Source: Eubacterium sp. AB3007
GTDB lineage: Bacteria > Bacillota > Clostridia > Peptostreptococcales > Anaerovoracaceae
Length of the DNA stretch: 64,000 bases
Assembly (NCBI RefSeq): GCF_000688015.1
Contig: NZ_JIAD01000001.1
Coordinates: 620,001-684,000, forward strand
Direction: 5' to 3'
The position numbers and the translations under genes were made by a program. The notes under the pieces are model-generated. The model saw only the letters and a program-made list of their open reading frames with translations, searched no databases and was not told where the DNA came from. This document shows positions 54,751-63,006 of the stretch, piece by piece. Positions within the stretch are counted from its first letter, which is position 1, and the number at the start of each line of letters is the position of its first letter.

Positions 54751-54773
54751 TCTGTCCTCCTTTTCTTATTATA

Positions 54774-54800
54774 ACAGCCCGGGCAAATACCCAGGCTGTA
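54774..54800 (-). terminator. GC-rich hairpin between ileS and rlmN
   Basis: ACAGCC and GGGCTGT arms with a GGG/CCC inner stem; no T-run but TATAAT follows, so it may be a weak terminator or the lead-in to an rlmN promoter. Confidence 0.45.
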
Positions 54801-54824
54801 AATCTCTTAAAATGAACCTTCCTG

Positions 54825-57800
54825 CTAACACATTTTTTTAATACCAAGACCGGTCTTGTGTCCGTTGATGTTCACAGTCTTGAGATCCTCGGCTTTCTCG
54901 ATGGACAGTGCCAGCGTCTCAGACTTGATGTAGTCGGCGTGCTTCTCCACTGCCTTCTGCACGTCCTCGTCTGCGCCGAGAGAGATGGTGATGTTGTCCA
55001 TCATCTCAAGCTGCATCTGCTTACGCATCTGCTGAATCTTGGAGATGATCTCACGTGCCAGGCCTTCGTCTACCAGATCCTCGTTGAGGGTGGTGTCCAG
55101 GATGGCGAATACATTGTTCTCCATGGCCACAGCAAACCCTTCCTTGGCATCGATGCGTACATCCACCATATCAGGCGTGATCTTTATGTCCTCTCCATTC
55201 AGTTCCAGAACAGCGCCTTCTTCAGACTCAAGCCTGCCGATGAATTCCTTGGCATCTTCCTTGGCCAGAGCACCGCCAAAAGCCTTGATGTTCTTGCCCA
55301 GCACTGGACCCGCTACCTTGAAATTCGGCTTCAGCGAGAAGTTCATGTAGGTGTCCAGTTCCTTTGCGAATTTTACGTTCTTCACGTTCAATTCTTCCAT
55401 GATCAGCGGTGTCATGTCGCCGATCAGCGCTTCATAACTGCCGTCCACCAGGATCTCTGCCAGCGGCTGGCGGACCTTCAGGCTCTCCTTCTCGCGGATG
55501 CCGCGTCCCAGGTTGCAGAGCGTTCTCACGAGATCCATTCTCTTCTCGACAGTCTCATCGATCAGGGCTTCGTTGCTGACCGGATAATCAGCCACGTGAA
55601 CCGTGTATTCACCGGTGAGCTTGCGGTACATCTCATCAGAGAGGAATGGCGCCACCGGTGCGATCAGGCGGGAGATCCCCTCCAGAATCTCATAGGTAGT
55701 GGCGTAGACGCTCTTCTTGTCCGCGGTCATGCCTTCGCTGTAGAAACGACGGCGGGCACGACGGATGTACCAGTTGGACAGATCCTCGGTCACAAAGTCG
55801 GAGATCGCTCTGACGGTCTTCATATGATCGAAGGAGTCCATGTACTCGGTGACCTCCTTGACGGTACGGTTGTACTTGGAGAGGATCCAGCGATCCAGTT
55901 CCGGACGATCCTCGTAGCGTACGTCCAGGTTGGCAGCATCGATCTCGTCCATATTGGCGTACAGCACGAAGAAGCTGTACACGTTCTTCAGGGTTCCGAA
56001 GAACTTACTCACCACGTCCTTCAGGCCGTCCTCATCGAATTTGGTAGGCGACCAGGCCGGTGATACGCTCAGCAGGTACCATCTGGTGGCGTCTGCGCCG
56101 TACTTATCCAGCATATCGAAGGGGTTGACGGTGTTGCCAACGTGCTTGGACATTTTCTTTCCGTCCTTGTCCAGGATCAGGTCGTTGACCAGCACGTTTT
56201 TATATGGTGCTTTTCCGGCCACAAAGGTAGAAATGGCCATCAGGGAGTAGAACCAGCCTCTGGTCTGGTCGATTCCTTCACAGATGAAATCTGCCGGGAA
56301 GAGCTCGTCGAAATCGTCTTTGTGCTCAAAGGGCCAGTGCCACTGAGCGAAAGGCATGGAACCGGAGTCGAACCAGCAGTCCATAACCTCCTCAATTCTG
56401 GTCATGGGCTTGCCGCACACCGGGCACTTCAGGTGTACATCGTCTACGTACGGGCGGTGCAGCTCGATGGATGTGTCGATCTCCTCGATGGCCTTGTCCA
56501 CCAGTTCCTGACGGGAGCCCACAGACTCCAGATGGCCGCATTCGCACTTCCACACCGGGATCGGTGTACCCCAGTAACGAGAACGGGAGATGGCCCAGTC
56601 TTTCACCTCGGCCAGCCAATTGCCGAAACGCTTCTCGCCGACGAAGGGCGGGAACCAGTTGACAGTGTTGTTGTTGGCCACCAGCTGATCCTTCAGCTTG
56701 CTCATCTCGATGTACCAGGACGGACTTGCATAGTAGACCAGCGGTGTATCACAGCGCCAGCAGTGCGGATAGTTATGGGAGATCTTCTCTCTCTTGAAGA
56801 TCTTGTTATCCTTGGCCAGGTACTTGATGATCTCCACGTCCAGGCCCTCTTCCATAACAAAGTGTCCCTGCCAGGGCCCCTCTGTGAAGCATCCCTTCTC
56901 GTCTACCGGCTGCAGCATGGGCAGGTCGTACTTACGGCCGCATTGGTAGTCGTCCTCACCGAAGGCCGGAGCGGTATGAACGATACCGGTACCATCCTCG
57001 ATAGAGACATAGTCCATACAGGTGACGTAGAAGGCCTTCTTGTCCGCCTTCACGATGGGCATCAGCTGCTCGTACTCCATGTACTCCATGTCCTTGCCCT
57101 TCATCTCGGACAGGATCTCATACGTGCCCTCGCCCAGGACTTTGTCTGCCAGCGCCTTGGCCACATAGAAGATGTTGCCGGCCTCGTCGCCTTCCTTCAT
57201 CTGGACGCGAACGTAATCAAACTCCGGGCCGACGGTGACCACGGTGTTGGACAGCAGTGTCCAGGGGGTGGTGGTCCAGGCCAGGAAGTACTCGTTCTCC
57301 TTGCCGGTGAGCTTGAACTTGACCACCAGGGTGTTGACCTTCACGTCCTTGTAGCCCTGTGCCACCTCGTGAGAAGCCAGACCGGTTCCGCAACGGGGGC
57401 AGTACGGCAGGATCTTATGACCCTCGTAGATCATGCCTTCCTTGAAGAACTTGTTGATGATCCACCAGACAGACTCGATGTAGTCATTGTCCAGTGTGAT
57501 ATAGGGATTATCCATGTCTGCCATGTACGCCATGCGGTCACTCATGTCCTTCCACATGTCGGTGTAGGTGAACACAGATTCTCTGCATTTCTCGTTAAAT
57601 TCCTTGATACCATAAGCCTCGATATCCTGCTTACCATCGAAGCCAAGCTGCTTCTCTACTTCGATCTCTACCGGCAACCCGTGAGTATCCCAGCCACCCT
57701 TGCGCTTGACCTGGAATCCTTTCATGGTCTTGTAGCGGTTGATGGAATCCTTCAGTGTCCTGGCCATCATGTGGTGGATGCCCGGTTTGCCGTTGGCAGT

Positions 57801-57941
57801 CGGTGGTCCTTCGAAGAACACGAACTGCGGGTGTCCCTCTCTCGCCTTGACGCAGCGGCCCAGGAGATCCTCCTGATTCCACCTCTCTACCTGCTCGTTC
57901 TGTACTTCTGCTACAGGCTTGTCGGATAACTTCTCAAACAT
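54825..57941 (-). CDS. ileS: Isoleucyl-tRNA synthetase, IleRS2 type with GIHH signature
   Basis: Charges tRNA-Ile. 1038 residues, the size of the eukaryote-like IleRS2 group. GPPTANGKPGIHHMMARTLKD shows the HIGH position replaced by GIHH (54-57). Editing CP1 domain has WTTTPWTL and GTGIVHTAPAFGEDD. KKMSKHVGN is the second signature. No bacterial C-terminal zinc finger. Controlled by the T-box. Confidence 0.97.
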   Translation of the reverse strand: MFEKLSDKPVAEVQNEQVERWNQEDLLGRCVKAREGHPQFVFFEGPPTANGKPGIHHMMARTLKDSINRYKTMKGFQVKRKGGWDTHGLPVEIEVEKQLGFDGKQDIEAYGIKEFNEKCRESVFTYTDMWKDMSDRMAYMADMDNPYITLDNDYIESVWWIINKFFKEGMIYEGHKILPYCPRCGTGLASHEVAQGYKDVKVNTLVVKFKLTGKENEYFLAWTTTPWTLLSNTVVTVGPEFDYVRVQMKEGDEAGNIFYVAKALADKVLGEGTYEILSEMKGKDMEYMEYEQLMPIVKADKKAFYVTCMDYVSIEDGTGIVHTAPAFGEDDYQCGRKYDLPMLQPVDEKGCFTEGPWQGHFVMEEGLDVEIIKYLAKDNKIFKREKISHNYPHCWRCDTPLVYYASPSWYIEMSKLKDQLVANNNTVNWFPPFVGEKRFGNWLAEVKDWAISRSRYWGTPIPVWKCECGHLESVGSRQELVDKAIEEIDTSIELHRPYVDDVHLKCPVCGKPMTRIEEVMDCWFDSGSMPFAQWHWPFEHKDDFDELFPADFICEGIDQTRGWFYSLMAISTFVAGKAPYKNVLVNDLILDKDGKKMSKHVGNTVNPFDMLDKYGADATRWYLLSVSPAWSPTKFDEDGLKDVVSKFFGTLKNVYSFFVLYANMDEIDAANLDVRYEDRPELDRWILSKYNRTVKEVTEYMDSFDHMKTVRAISDFVTEDLSNWYIRRARRRFYSEGMTADKKSVYATTYEILEGISRLIAPVAPFLSDEMYRKLTGEYTVHVADYPVSNEALIDETVEKRMDLVRTLCNLGRGIREKESLKVRQPLAEILVDGSYEALIGDMTPLIMEELNVKNVKFAKELDTYMNFSLKPNFKVAGPVLGKNIKAFGGALAKEDAKEFIGRLESEEGAVLELNGEDIKITPDMVDVRIDAKEGFAVAMENNVFAILDTTLNEDLVDEGLAREIISKIQQMRKQMQLEMMDNITISLGADEDVQKAVEKHADYIKSETLALSIEKAEDLKTVNINGHKTGLGIKKMC

Positions 57942-57989
57942 TCAATAAACCTCCAGATTGTAATACTGTATTGGCCGGGCCAGAACATA

Positions 57990-58206
57990 AAAAGTCCCTA
58001 GCCGGCGCATGCCGATTAGGGACGATCTTCTCAAACCGCGGTACCACCCTAGTTGCCTTCCTCTATCAAGGGGCCTCTCATTAAAGTGTCGGACTCGGGA
58101 GTGATATTCGTACTCTGCTTCACCGGGTGCCTCTCACCATCTGCACCCTCGCTGTAAGGTTGTTACACAGGACTACTGGTTCCGTCACTGTCCGAAATAT
58201 TAAACT
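57990..58206 (-). ncRNA. Isoleucine T-box leader
   Basis: On the minus strand: specifier loop with AATATCAC (ATC codon at 58103-58105), T-box AGGGTGGTACCGCGG (58036-58050), and a terminator with GTCCCTA/TAGGGAC arms (57994-58023) before TTTTTA. Uncharged tRNA-Ile should stabilise the antiterminator and allow ileS transcription. Confidence 0.95.
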
Positions 58207-58212
58207 CCATTC

Positions 58213-58241
58213 ATTATATGTCACAGAATGGTACCTGTCAA
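58213..58241 (-). promoter_or_regulatory. ileS promoter, full consensus
   Basis: TTGACA (58236-58241), 17-nt spacer, TATAAT (58213-58218). It begins only 9 bp after the aquaporin stop. Confidence 0.88.
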
Positions 58242-58249
58242 CCGGTAAG

Positions 58250-59839
58250 TTATTTCTGGTGCTTTGGATTCTTTTTCTTGCGTTTCTTGCTGCGGTGGCT
58301 GGCGGGCTGTTTCTTCTCAGTCTTTTCCTCCTCCTCAGGCTCCTCTACGGATTCCGCAGGCTCTTCCTCCGCTGCTTCTTTCTCTTCCTCAGCAGATTCT
58401 TCCTCTTCTACATCCTCTGCAGCAGGCTCATCGGAGTTTCCTTCCGGATTCTCATCAGTGGAATCTTCAGAGGATTCTTCTTGAGCCTCTTCTTCTGCCG
58501 GTTCCTCCTTCAGGGGAGTTTCCTCTTCTGCAGGTGTCTCCGGTTCTTCCGCAGAAACCTCTTCCTCAGCAGATGCCTCCGCTTCCTCAGCAGATGCCTC
58601 CGCTTCCTCAGCAGGTGCCTCCGCTTCTTCAGCAGAAGCCTCCTCCGCCGGTGTCTCTGGCTCCTCGACAGGAGTTTCCTCATGCACCTTCTCGGATTTC
58701 TTCTTGTTGCGATTCTCCTTCATGAGCTCATACGTCTCATCGAATTCTTTTCCATCGGAGATCTCCGACGCTTCCTCGGTATCCTCCTCGCCGGGTTCTT
58801 CCTCAGATTCCACTTCCTCCGAGTCCGCTTCCACAGATTCTTCCGCCACAGCCTCTTCTTCCACAGGTGCTTCCTCGGCAGGAATCTCCGCCGCCGATAC
58901 CTCTCCCGTCTCTTCCTCAACTCTCTCTGAACGTTCCTGGCGCATGGACTCAAATGTCTCTTCAAACTCGTCGCCTGCCTCGTCCAGCACCTTGGAAACG
59001 CCTTCCAGCCCTGTCTCGTCGCTGACCATAGAGTCATAGGTCTCCTCGAACTCGTCTCCCGCATCGTCAAGCAGTTCCTCGGTTGCTTTCACGCCTGCCG
59101 TGAACTTCGCAGTGAGTCCATCGATGATGGAGTGCTCTGCGGTATCTCCCTCTTCCTCTGTAAACAGAAGCCGGAACACGACAGCCGCAAGCGCTCCTCC
59201 GATCAGCGGCGCGATGATGAACACCGGCAGCTGCACCAGAGCGTCTCCTCCGGAAACGACAGCCGGACCGAAGGATCTGGCCGGGTTGACCGAAGTCCCT
59301 GTGAAGGGGATTCCAAAGATATGGATCAACGTCAGCGACAGTCCGATGACCAGTCCTGCCACTGGTGCGTATTCCTTCTTGGCGGTCACACCCAGCACCA
59401 CCAGAACGAACACGAAAGTCATGACGATTTCCAGTCCGATGGCTCCCATCATGCTGATGCCCACAGCACTCGATGAACCGTACCCGTTGGCCCCAAGGGC
59501 GTCTCTTCCGTCGAAGACCACCATCAGGAACAAAGCCGCGGCCACAGCGCCCAGGAACTGTCCCACCAGGTAGCCGACAAAGTCCTTCACTTCCATGCGT
59601 CCCGTGATCAGCATACCGAGACTGACTGCCGGGTTGATGTGGCATCCGGAAATGTTTCCAATGGAGTAAGCCATTGCTACGATAGTCAGTCCGAATGCGA
59701 ATGCGATCAACAGTGTCGTAAACGCGATGGGCAGTGGCGACCCCATACTGATAAAGATCGAATTGGCTGCCACAGCAGAGCCACAGCCAAAGGCGACCAA
59801 TACAAATGTTCCTATAAATTCAGCGATATATTTCCTCAT
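58250..59839 (-). CDS. aqpZ: Aquaporin Z-like channel with a ~300-residue acidic C-terminal extension
   Basis: Residues 1-226 form a normal MIP channel: NPA at 69-71, NPARSFGPA at 185-193, and His173, Thr182 and Arg188 of the water-selective filter. A cytoplasmic tail of about 303 residues follows, which ordinary AqpZ (about 230 residues) lacks. It carries DAGDEFEETYDSM (259-271), EAGDEFEETFESM (287-299) and KEFDETYELM (364-373), then Glu/Ala/Pro-rich repeats (about 390-505) and a basic end (HRSKKRKKKNPKHQK). ATG 59839 follows AGGAGG. The frame is unbroken, with no T-rich slip site. Function of the tail is unknown. Confidence 0.93.
   Translation of the reverse strand: MRKYIAEFIGTFVLVAFGCGSAVAANSIFISMGSPLPIAFTTLLIAFAFGLTIVAMAYSIGNISGCHINPAVSLGMLITGRMEVKDFVGYLVGQFLGAVAAALFLMVVFDGRDALGANGYGSSSAVGISMMGAIGLEIVMTFVFVLVVLGVTAKKEYAPVAGLVIGLSLTLIHIFGIPFTGTSVNPARSFGPAVVSGGDALVQLPVFIIAPLIGGALAAVVFRLLFTEEEGDTAEHSIIDGLTAKFTAGVKATEELLDDAGDEFEETYDSMVSDETGLEGVSKVLDEAGDEFEETFESMRQERSERVEEETGEVSAAEIPAEEAPVEEEAVAEESVEADSEEVESEEEPGEEDTEEASEISDGKEFDETYELMKENRNKKKSEKVHEETPVEEPETPAEEASAEEAEAPAEEAEASAEEAEASAEEEVSAEEPETPAEEETPLKEEPAEEEAQEESSEDSTDENPEGNSDEPAAEDVEEEESAEEEKEAAEEEPAESVEEPEEEEKTEKKQPASHRSKKRKKKNPKHQK
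58573..58640 (-). repeat. 21-bp tandem repeats in the aquaporin tail
   Basis: Three close copies encode AEEAEAS-type heptads. They keep frame and could vary in number. Confidence 0.7.
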
Positions 59840-59870
59840 TATTATAACCTCCTGACCGTTATACGATTCC

Positions 59871-59899
59871 ATATTAGCCTTGTTTTCAGGCGATGTCAA
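59871..59899 (-). promoter_or_regulatory. Aquaporin promoter
   Basis: TTGACA (59894-59899), 17-nt spacer, TAATAT (59871-59876). Confidence 0.7.
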
Positions 59900-59942
59900 G
59901 TGATCGTATGGTGAACTTTTCCATTTCCTGTCCGGATATGGA

Positions 59943-60185
59943 CTACTCCAACACCTCATACATATCCGCCGCGTTTTCCTTTCGGACTGACTCAGCGGTC
60001 ATGAGCACCTTTACGGTGATGGAGCCATTCCCAAACTCCACGTGGATCACATCTCCCGGCTCTACGTCAGACCCGGCCTTCGCCGGCTTGTCATTCACGC
60101 TCACCCGTCCCTGATCACAGGCATCCTTGGCTACCGTCCGTCGTTTGATGATCCTGGCGTTCTTCAGATACTTGTCGATTCTCAA
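59943..60185 (-). CDS. rqcP: S4-domain RNA-binding protein RqcP (YabO)
   Basis: 80 residues, nearly all one S4 domain: RIDKYLKNARIIKRRTVAKDACDQGRV and VSVNDKPAKAGSDVEPGD. RqcP works with RqcH in C-terminal Ala tailing of stalled nascent chains. TTG start at 60185, after GGGGAGG with 7-nt spacing; no in-frame ATG fits. It follows hup and mazG, as yabO follows yabN. Confidence 0.9.
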   Translation of the reverse strand: MRIDKYLKNARIIKRRTVAKDACDQGRVSVNDKPAKAGSDVEPGDVIHVEFGNGSITVKVLMTAESVRKENAADMYEVLE

Positions 60186-60239
60186 TCCATTGCCTCCCCT
60201 CGCACGCGTCGCCGCACTGCAGCCCGCGCACAAAAACCA

Positions 60240-60262
60240 CAGGGACGACCGGAGCCGTCCCT
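60240..60262 (-). terminator. Hairpin after hup
   Basis: AGGGACG and CGTCCCT arms, then GTGG and TTTTT on the minus strand. It may limit read-through into rqcP. Confidence 0.5.
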
Positions 60263-60271
60263 ACTGCCTGC

Positions 60272-60550
60272 TTACTTATTCACTGCATCCTTAAGCGGCT
60301 TGCCTGCCTTGAAAACTGGCGCTTTGGATGCGGGGATCCGAATGGTTTCCTCCGGCTTACGCGGGTTACGCCCCTGCCGTTCCTTCCGATCCCTGGTCTC
60401 AAACGTCCCAAATCCGATGAGCTGTACCTTCTCCCCCTTTACAAGAGATTCCTCGATCGTTGAGAGGAAAGCGTTCACCGCCACCTCTGCACTTCTCTTG
60501 GTAAGATTGGATTTCTCTGCTACGATTGCTACTAGTTCAGCCTTGTTCAT
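60272..60550 (-). CDS. hup: HU family DNA-binding protein
   Basis: Nucleoid protein that bends DNA. 92 residues: [38 protein letters not shown] and the Pro-tipped arm, then [13 protein letters not shown] 60550 after GGGAGG. Confidence 0.97.
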   Translation of the reverse strand: MNKAELVAIVAEKSNLTKRSAEVAVNAFLSTIEESLVKGEKVQLIGFGTFETRDRKERQGRNPRKPEETIRIPASKAPVFKAGKPLKDAVNK

Positions 60551-60571
60551 CTTCAACCTCCCTATGGTCAA

Positions 60572-61366
60572 TTACTTGTTATCTCTCCCTGTCTGCTCCA
60601 ACTCTGTGAAGTGGTCTACATACCTCTGGGTTCTGGCGTTCAGAGCAGCCTCCGGATCGATCCCTGCAAGCCTGGCGGCATCTGCAACCAGAAAAAGCAG
60701 TTCACCTATGATTTCCTCCAGATCATCCCTTCCCTGCTGCAGGGACTGCTTAAGACCTGAGGAAACGATACACAACCTCGCAGCGACCTGTTCCCTCGGT
60801 TCATAGGCTCCGCATTCGGCCTCCATGAAATTCTCCGGAACCAGATCCGCACGTTGCACCTTGGTCAGCACCTTGCCTGCACGCATCAGCGCCGGAAGCG
60901 CCTTCGGCACGGAGGCAAGCCGCTGAGAAACACTGGATTCTCCGTGTTCATTGCCTTTTATATTTTCCCATTTTTCAAGGATTTTGTCAATATCTTTGTG
61001 GGCTGCGTCCCCGAAAATATGCGGGTGCCGACGGATCATCTTCTCGCACTCATCGTTGATCACCTGAGTCAGATTGAAACTGCCGGACTCCTCAGCGATG
61101 ATCCCATTCAGGACCACCTGCAGCATCACATCTCCAAGTTCCTCCCGATAGTTATCCATATCCTGGTTGATCACCGCATCCACCGCTTCGTATGCTTCCT
61201 CCAGCATGCAGATACGCAACGAGTCATGGGTCTGTACGCTGTCCCATGGACAAAGCCTTCTCAGGATCCGAACGATCTGAAACAGGCGCCTGGTGGCCTC
61301 GATCTCGTCCGGAGCCGCCTCATAAAGTGTCTCATCGATCATTATGTCGTTCTTCAGTGCTTCCAT
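60572..61366 (-). CDS. mazG: MazG-family nucleoside triphosphate pyrophosphohydrolase
   Basis: 264 residues with two MazG-like halves: CPWDSVQTHDSL, MLEEAYEAVDAV, EELGDVMLQVV in the first, ELLFLVADAARLAGIDPEAAL in the second. Clears non-canonical NTPs. The Bacillus orthologue YabN has an added N-terminal methylase domain, which is missing here. Overlaps the flippase gene by 13 nt. Confidence 0.95.
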   Translation of the reverse strand: MEALKNDIMIDETLYEAAPDEIEATRRLFQIVRILRRLCPWDSVQTHDSLRICMLEEAYEAVDAVINQDMDNYREELGDVMLQVVLNGIIAEESGSFNLTQVINDECEKMIRRHPHIFGDAAHKDIDKILEKWENIKGNEHGESSVSQRLASVPKALPALMRAGKVLTKVQRADLVPENFMEAECGAYEPREQVAARLCIVSSGLKQSLQQGRDDLEEIIGELLFLVADAARLAGIDPEAALNARTQRYVDHFTELEQTGRDNK

Positions 61367-62988
61367 ACTTTTCCTATTACCTTCTTCAGCATTCCTCCTC
61401 CGGGGAGCTGATCCAATTCATCATAGTGGATCGCTTTCACCGCGAAGATCAGTATCACATAGACCACCATCGCTGCCAGGATAGCGATCACGGTCGCCAG
61501 CATATTGGCTCCCACCTGGCCGTGATGCGCAGACAGAACAGTGAACAGACCGTGGTAGACCAGCCAGGTCACCACAGCCATGCCAGCCGCGGCAATACCT
61601 GGACGCAGGTAAGTCATGGTAAAACTGTAGGTTAGTCCTGTGTATTTCTTGACACAATAAGCATTCAGCAGCATGGCGAAGGAATAGGCAAACATGGTGC
61701 CAAATGCCGCTCCCATGATGTTGATGCTGTGGATTCCAACCAGAATATAGGTAACAACAACCTTGCCGATACAGCCGATGGCCAGATTCCTCACCGGGAT
61801 ATATTGCTTCCCCACTGACTGCAGGACACTGGTCGACGTCTGCATAGTAGCCAGAAAGATGATGCTGATGGCCATGACCATCAAGGTCGGCGTAGCATCC
61901 GCACAGGACTCCCACTGGTTGAAATAGAGCAGTCTGAGGATCGGTGTCGCGATGACAAAGATCCCAAAGGCGCACGGAAAGGCCATGATCATCGTTGTCC
62001 GGTACCCAAGCCGGATGGTATCATGGACCCCCTGCATATCCTTCACCTTATAGCGGGAAGACACCGCCGGTACGATGCTGACAGCCACCGCTTGGGTAAA
62101 GATCTGTGGAAAGGCGATGAGGGCGTTGCAAAATCCGCTAAACAGGCCGTACATGTACTCCGACTCCTCCGGTGTCCACCCGGTGTTCTGGAGTACTCTG
62201 GTGATGATGCCCGTGTCTATGAGCGTCATGATGGGCATTATCTCACAGCCGATCACGATAGGAACGGCGATCCACAGAAGTTTCTTCGCCAGTGTGCGAA
62301 GATCCTCCGTTGTCTGATCGTGTTCTTCCGCCTGTCGCCGGAAAACCTTGCGGTTGGCAAGGAAGATCAGGAAGATCACCAGAAGACCGCCTACTGCCCC
62401 TGCGGAGGCTCCACCGGAAGCCCCGGCTGCTGCCTTTACCAGATCCCCTGCTTTGAAGAAGGTATAGGCGAGGACCAGTCCGGTCCCGCAGCGTACCAAC
62501 TGTTCCACGATCTCGGAGAACGCCGTAGGCGCCATGTTCTGATGCCCGTTGAAATATCCCCGGAATGCCGAGAAGAAAGGCACCAGGAACAAGGCAGGCG
62601 CCATGGCCCGGATGGCCAGCGATGCCTTTGGAATCTTGCAGAGCACAGCGATATAGTCCGCTCCGAAGAAGCAGACCACAAAACTGACGCCTCCAATGAT
62701 CGTCATAATCATCAGCGCCGCCTTGAACACCTGATCCACATTGCGATACCGCTCCTGCGCGATGTTCTCAGAGACCATCTTGGATACCGCCACTGGGACA
62801 CCGGCGGTACCGATCACCACCAGCAGCCCGTAGATGGCATAGGCGATTCCGTAATAACTCATGCCCTGGGCACCAAGCCAATTGGTCAGCGGTATGCGGA
62901 ACACCGCTCCCAGCACCTTCATGAGTACGCCGGCGCCGGCCAGAATGGCCGTCCCCTTCAGAAATGTTCTCCCCTTCTCTACCTGCAT
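61354..62988 (-). CDS. SpoVB/MurJ-like polysaccharide flippase (MOP superfamily)
   Basis: 544 residues, about 14 helices, starting FLKGTAILAGAGVLMKVLGAVFRIPL, the YabM/SpoVB pattern. Such proteins flip lipid-linked cell-wall or spore-wall precursors. AGGGGGG precedes the ATG. Its place before mazG-hup-rqcP matches spoVB/yabM-yabN. Whether it acts as MurJ or in sporulation is not decidable here. Confidence 0.92.
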   Translation of the reverse strand: MQVEKGRTFLKGTAILAGAGVLMKVLGAVFRIPLTNWLGAQGMSYYGIAYAIYGLLVVIGTAGVPVAVSKMVSENIAQERYRNVDQVFKAALMIMTIIGGVSFVVCFFGADYIAVLCKIPKASLAIRAMAPALFLVPFFSAFRGYFNGHQNMAPTAFSEIVEQLVRCGTGLVLAYTFFKAGDLVKAAAGASGGASAGAVGGLLVIFLIFLANRKVFRRQAEEHDQTTEDLRTLAKKLLWIAVPIVIGCEIMPIMTLIDTGIITRVLQNTGWTPEESEYMYGLFSGFCNALIAFPQIFTQAVAVSIVPAVSSRYKVKDMQGVHDTIRLGYRTTMIMAFPCAFGIFVIATPILRLLYFNQWESCADATPTLMVMAISIIFLATMQTSTSVLQSVGKQYIPVRNLAIGCIGKVVVTYILVGIHSINIMGAAFGTMFAYSFAMLLNAYCVKKYTGLTYSFTMTYLRPGIAAAGMAVVTWLVYHGLFTVLSAHHGQVGANMLATVIAILAAMVVYVILIFAVKAIHYDELDQLPGGGMLKKVIGKVWKH

Positions 62989-63006
62989 GCACTCCCCCCT
63001 CTATCG

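Noticed and set aside
56142..57929. 595-codon plus-strand frame opposite ileS
   Set aside because: Shadow of ileS; no promoter, ribosome binding site or recognisable domain.
58250..59073. Aquaporin tail as a separate gene
   Set aside because: No start codon with a ribosome binding site lies near the pore end, and the frame is continuous from NPARS through the tail.
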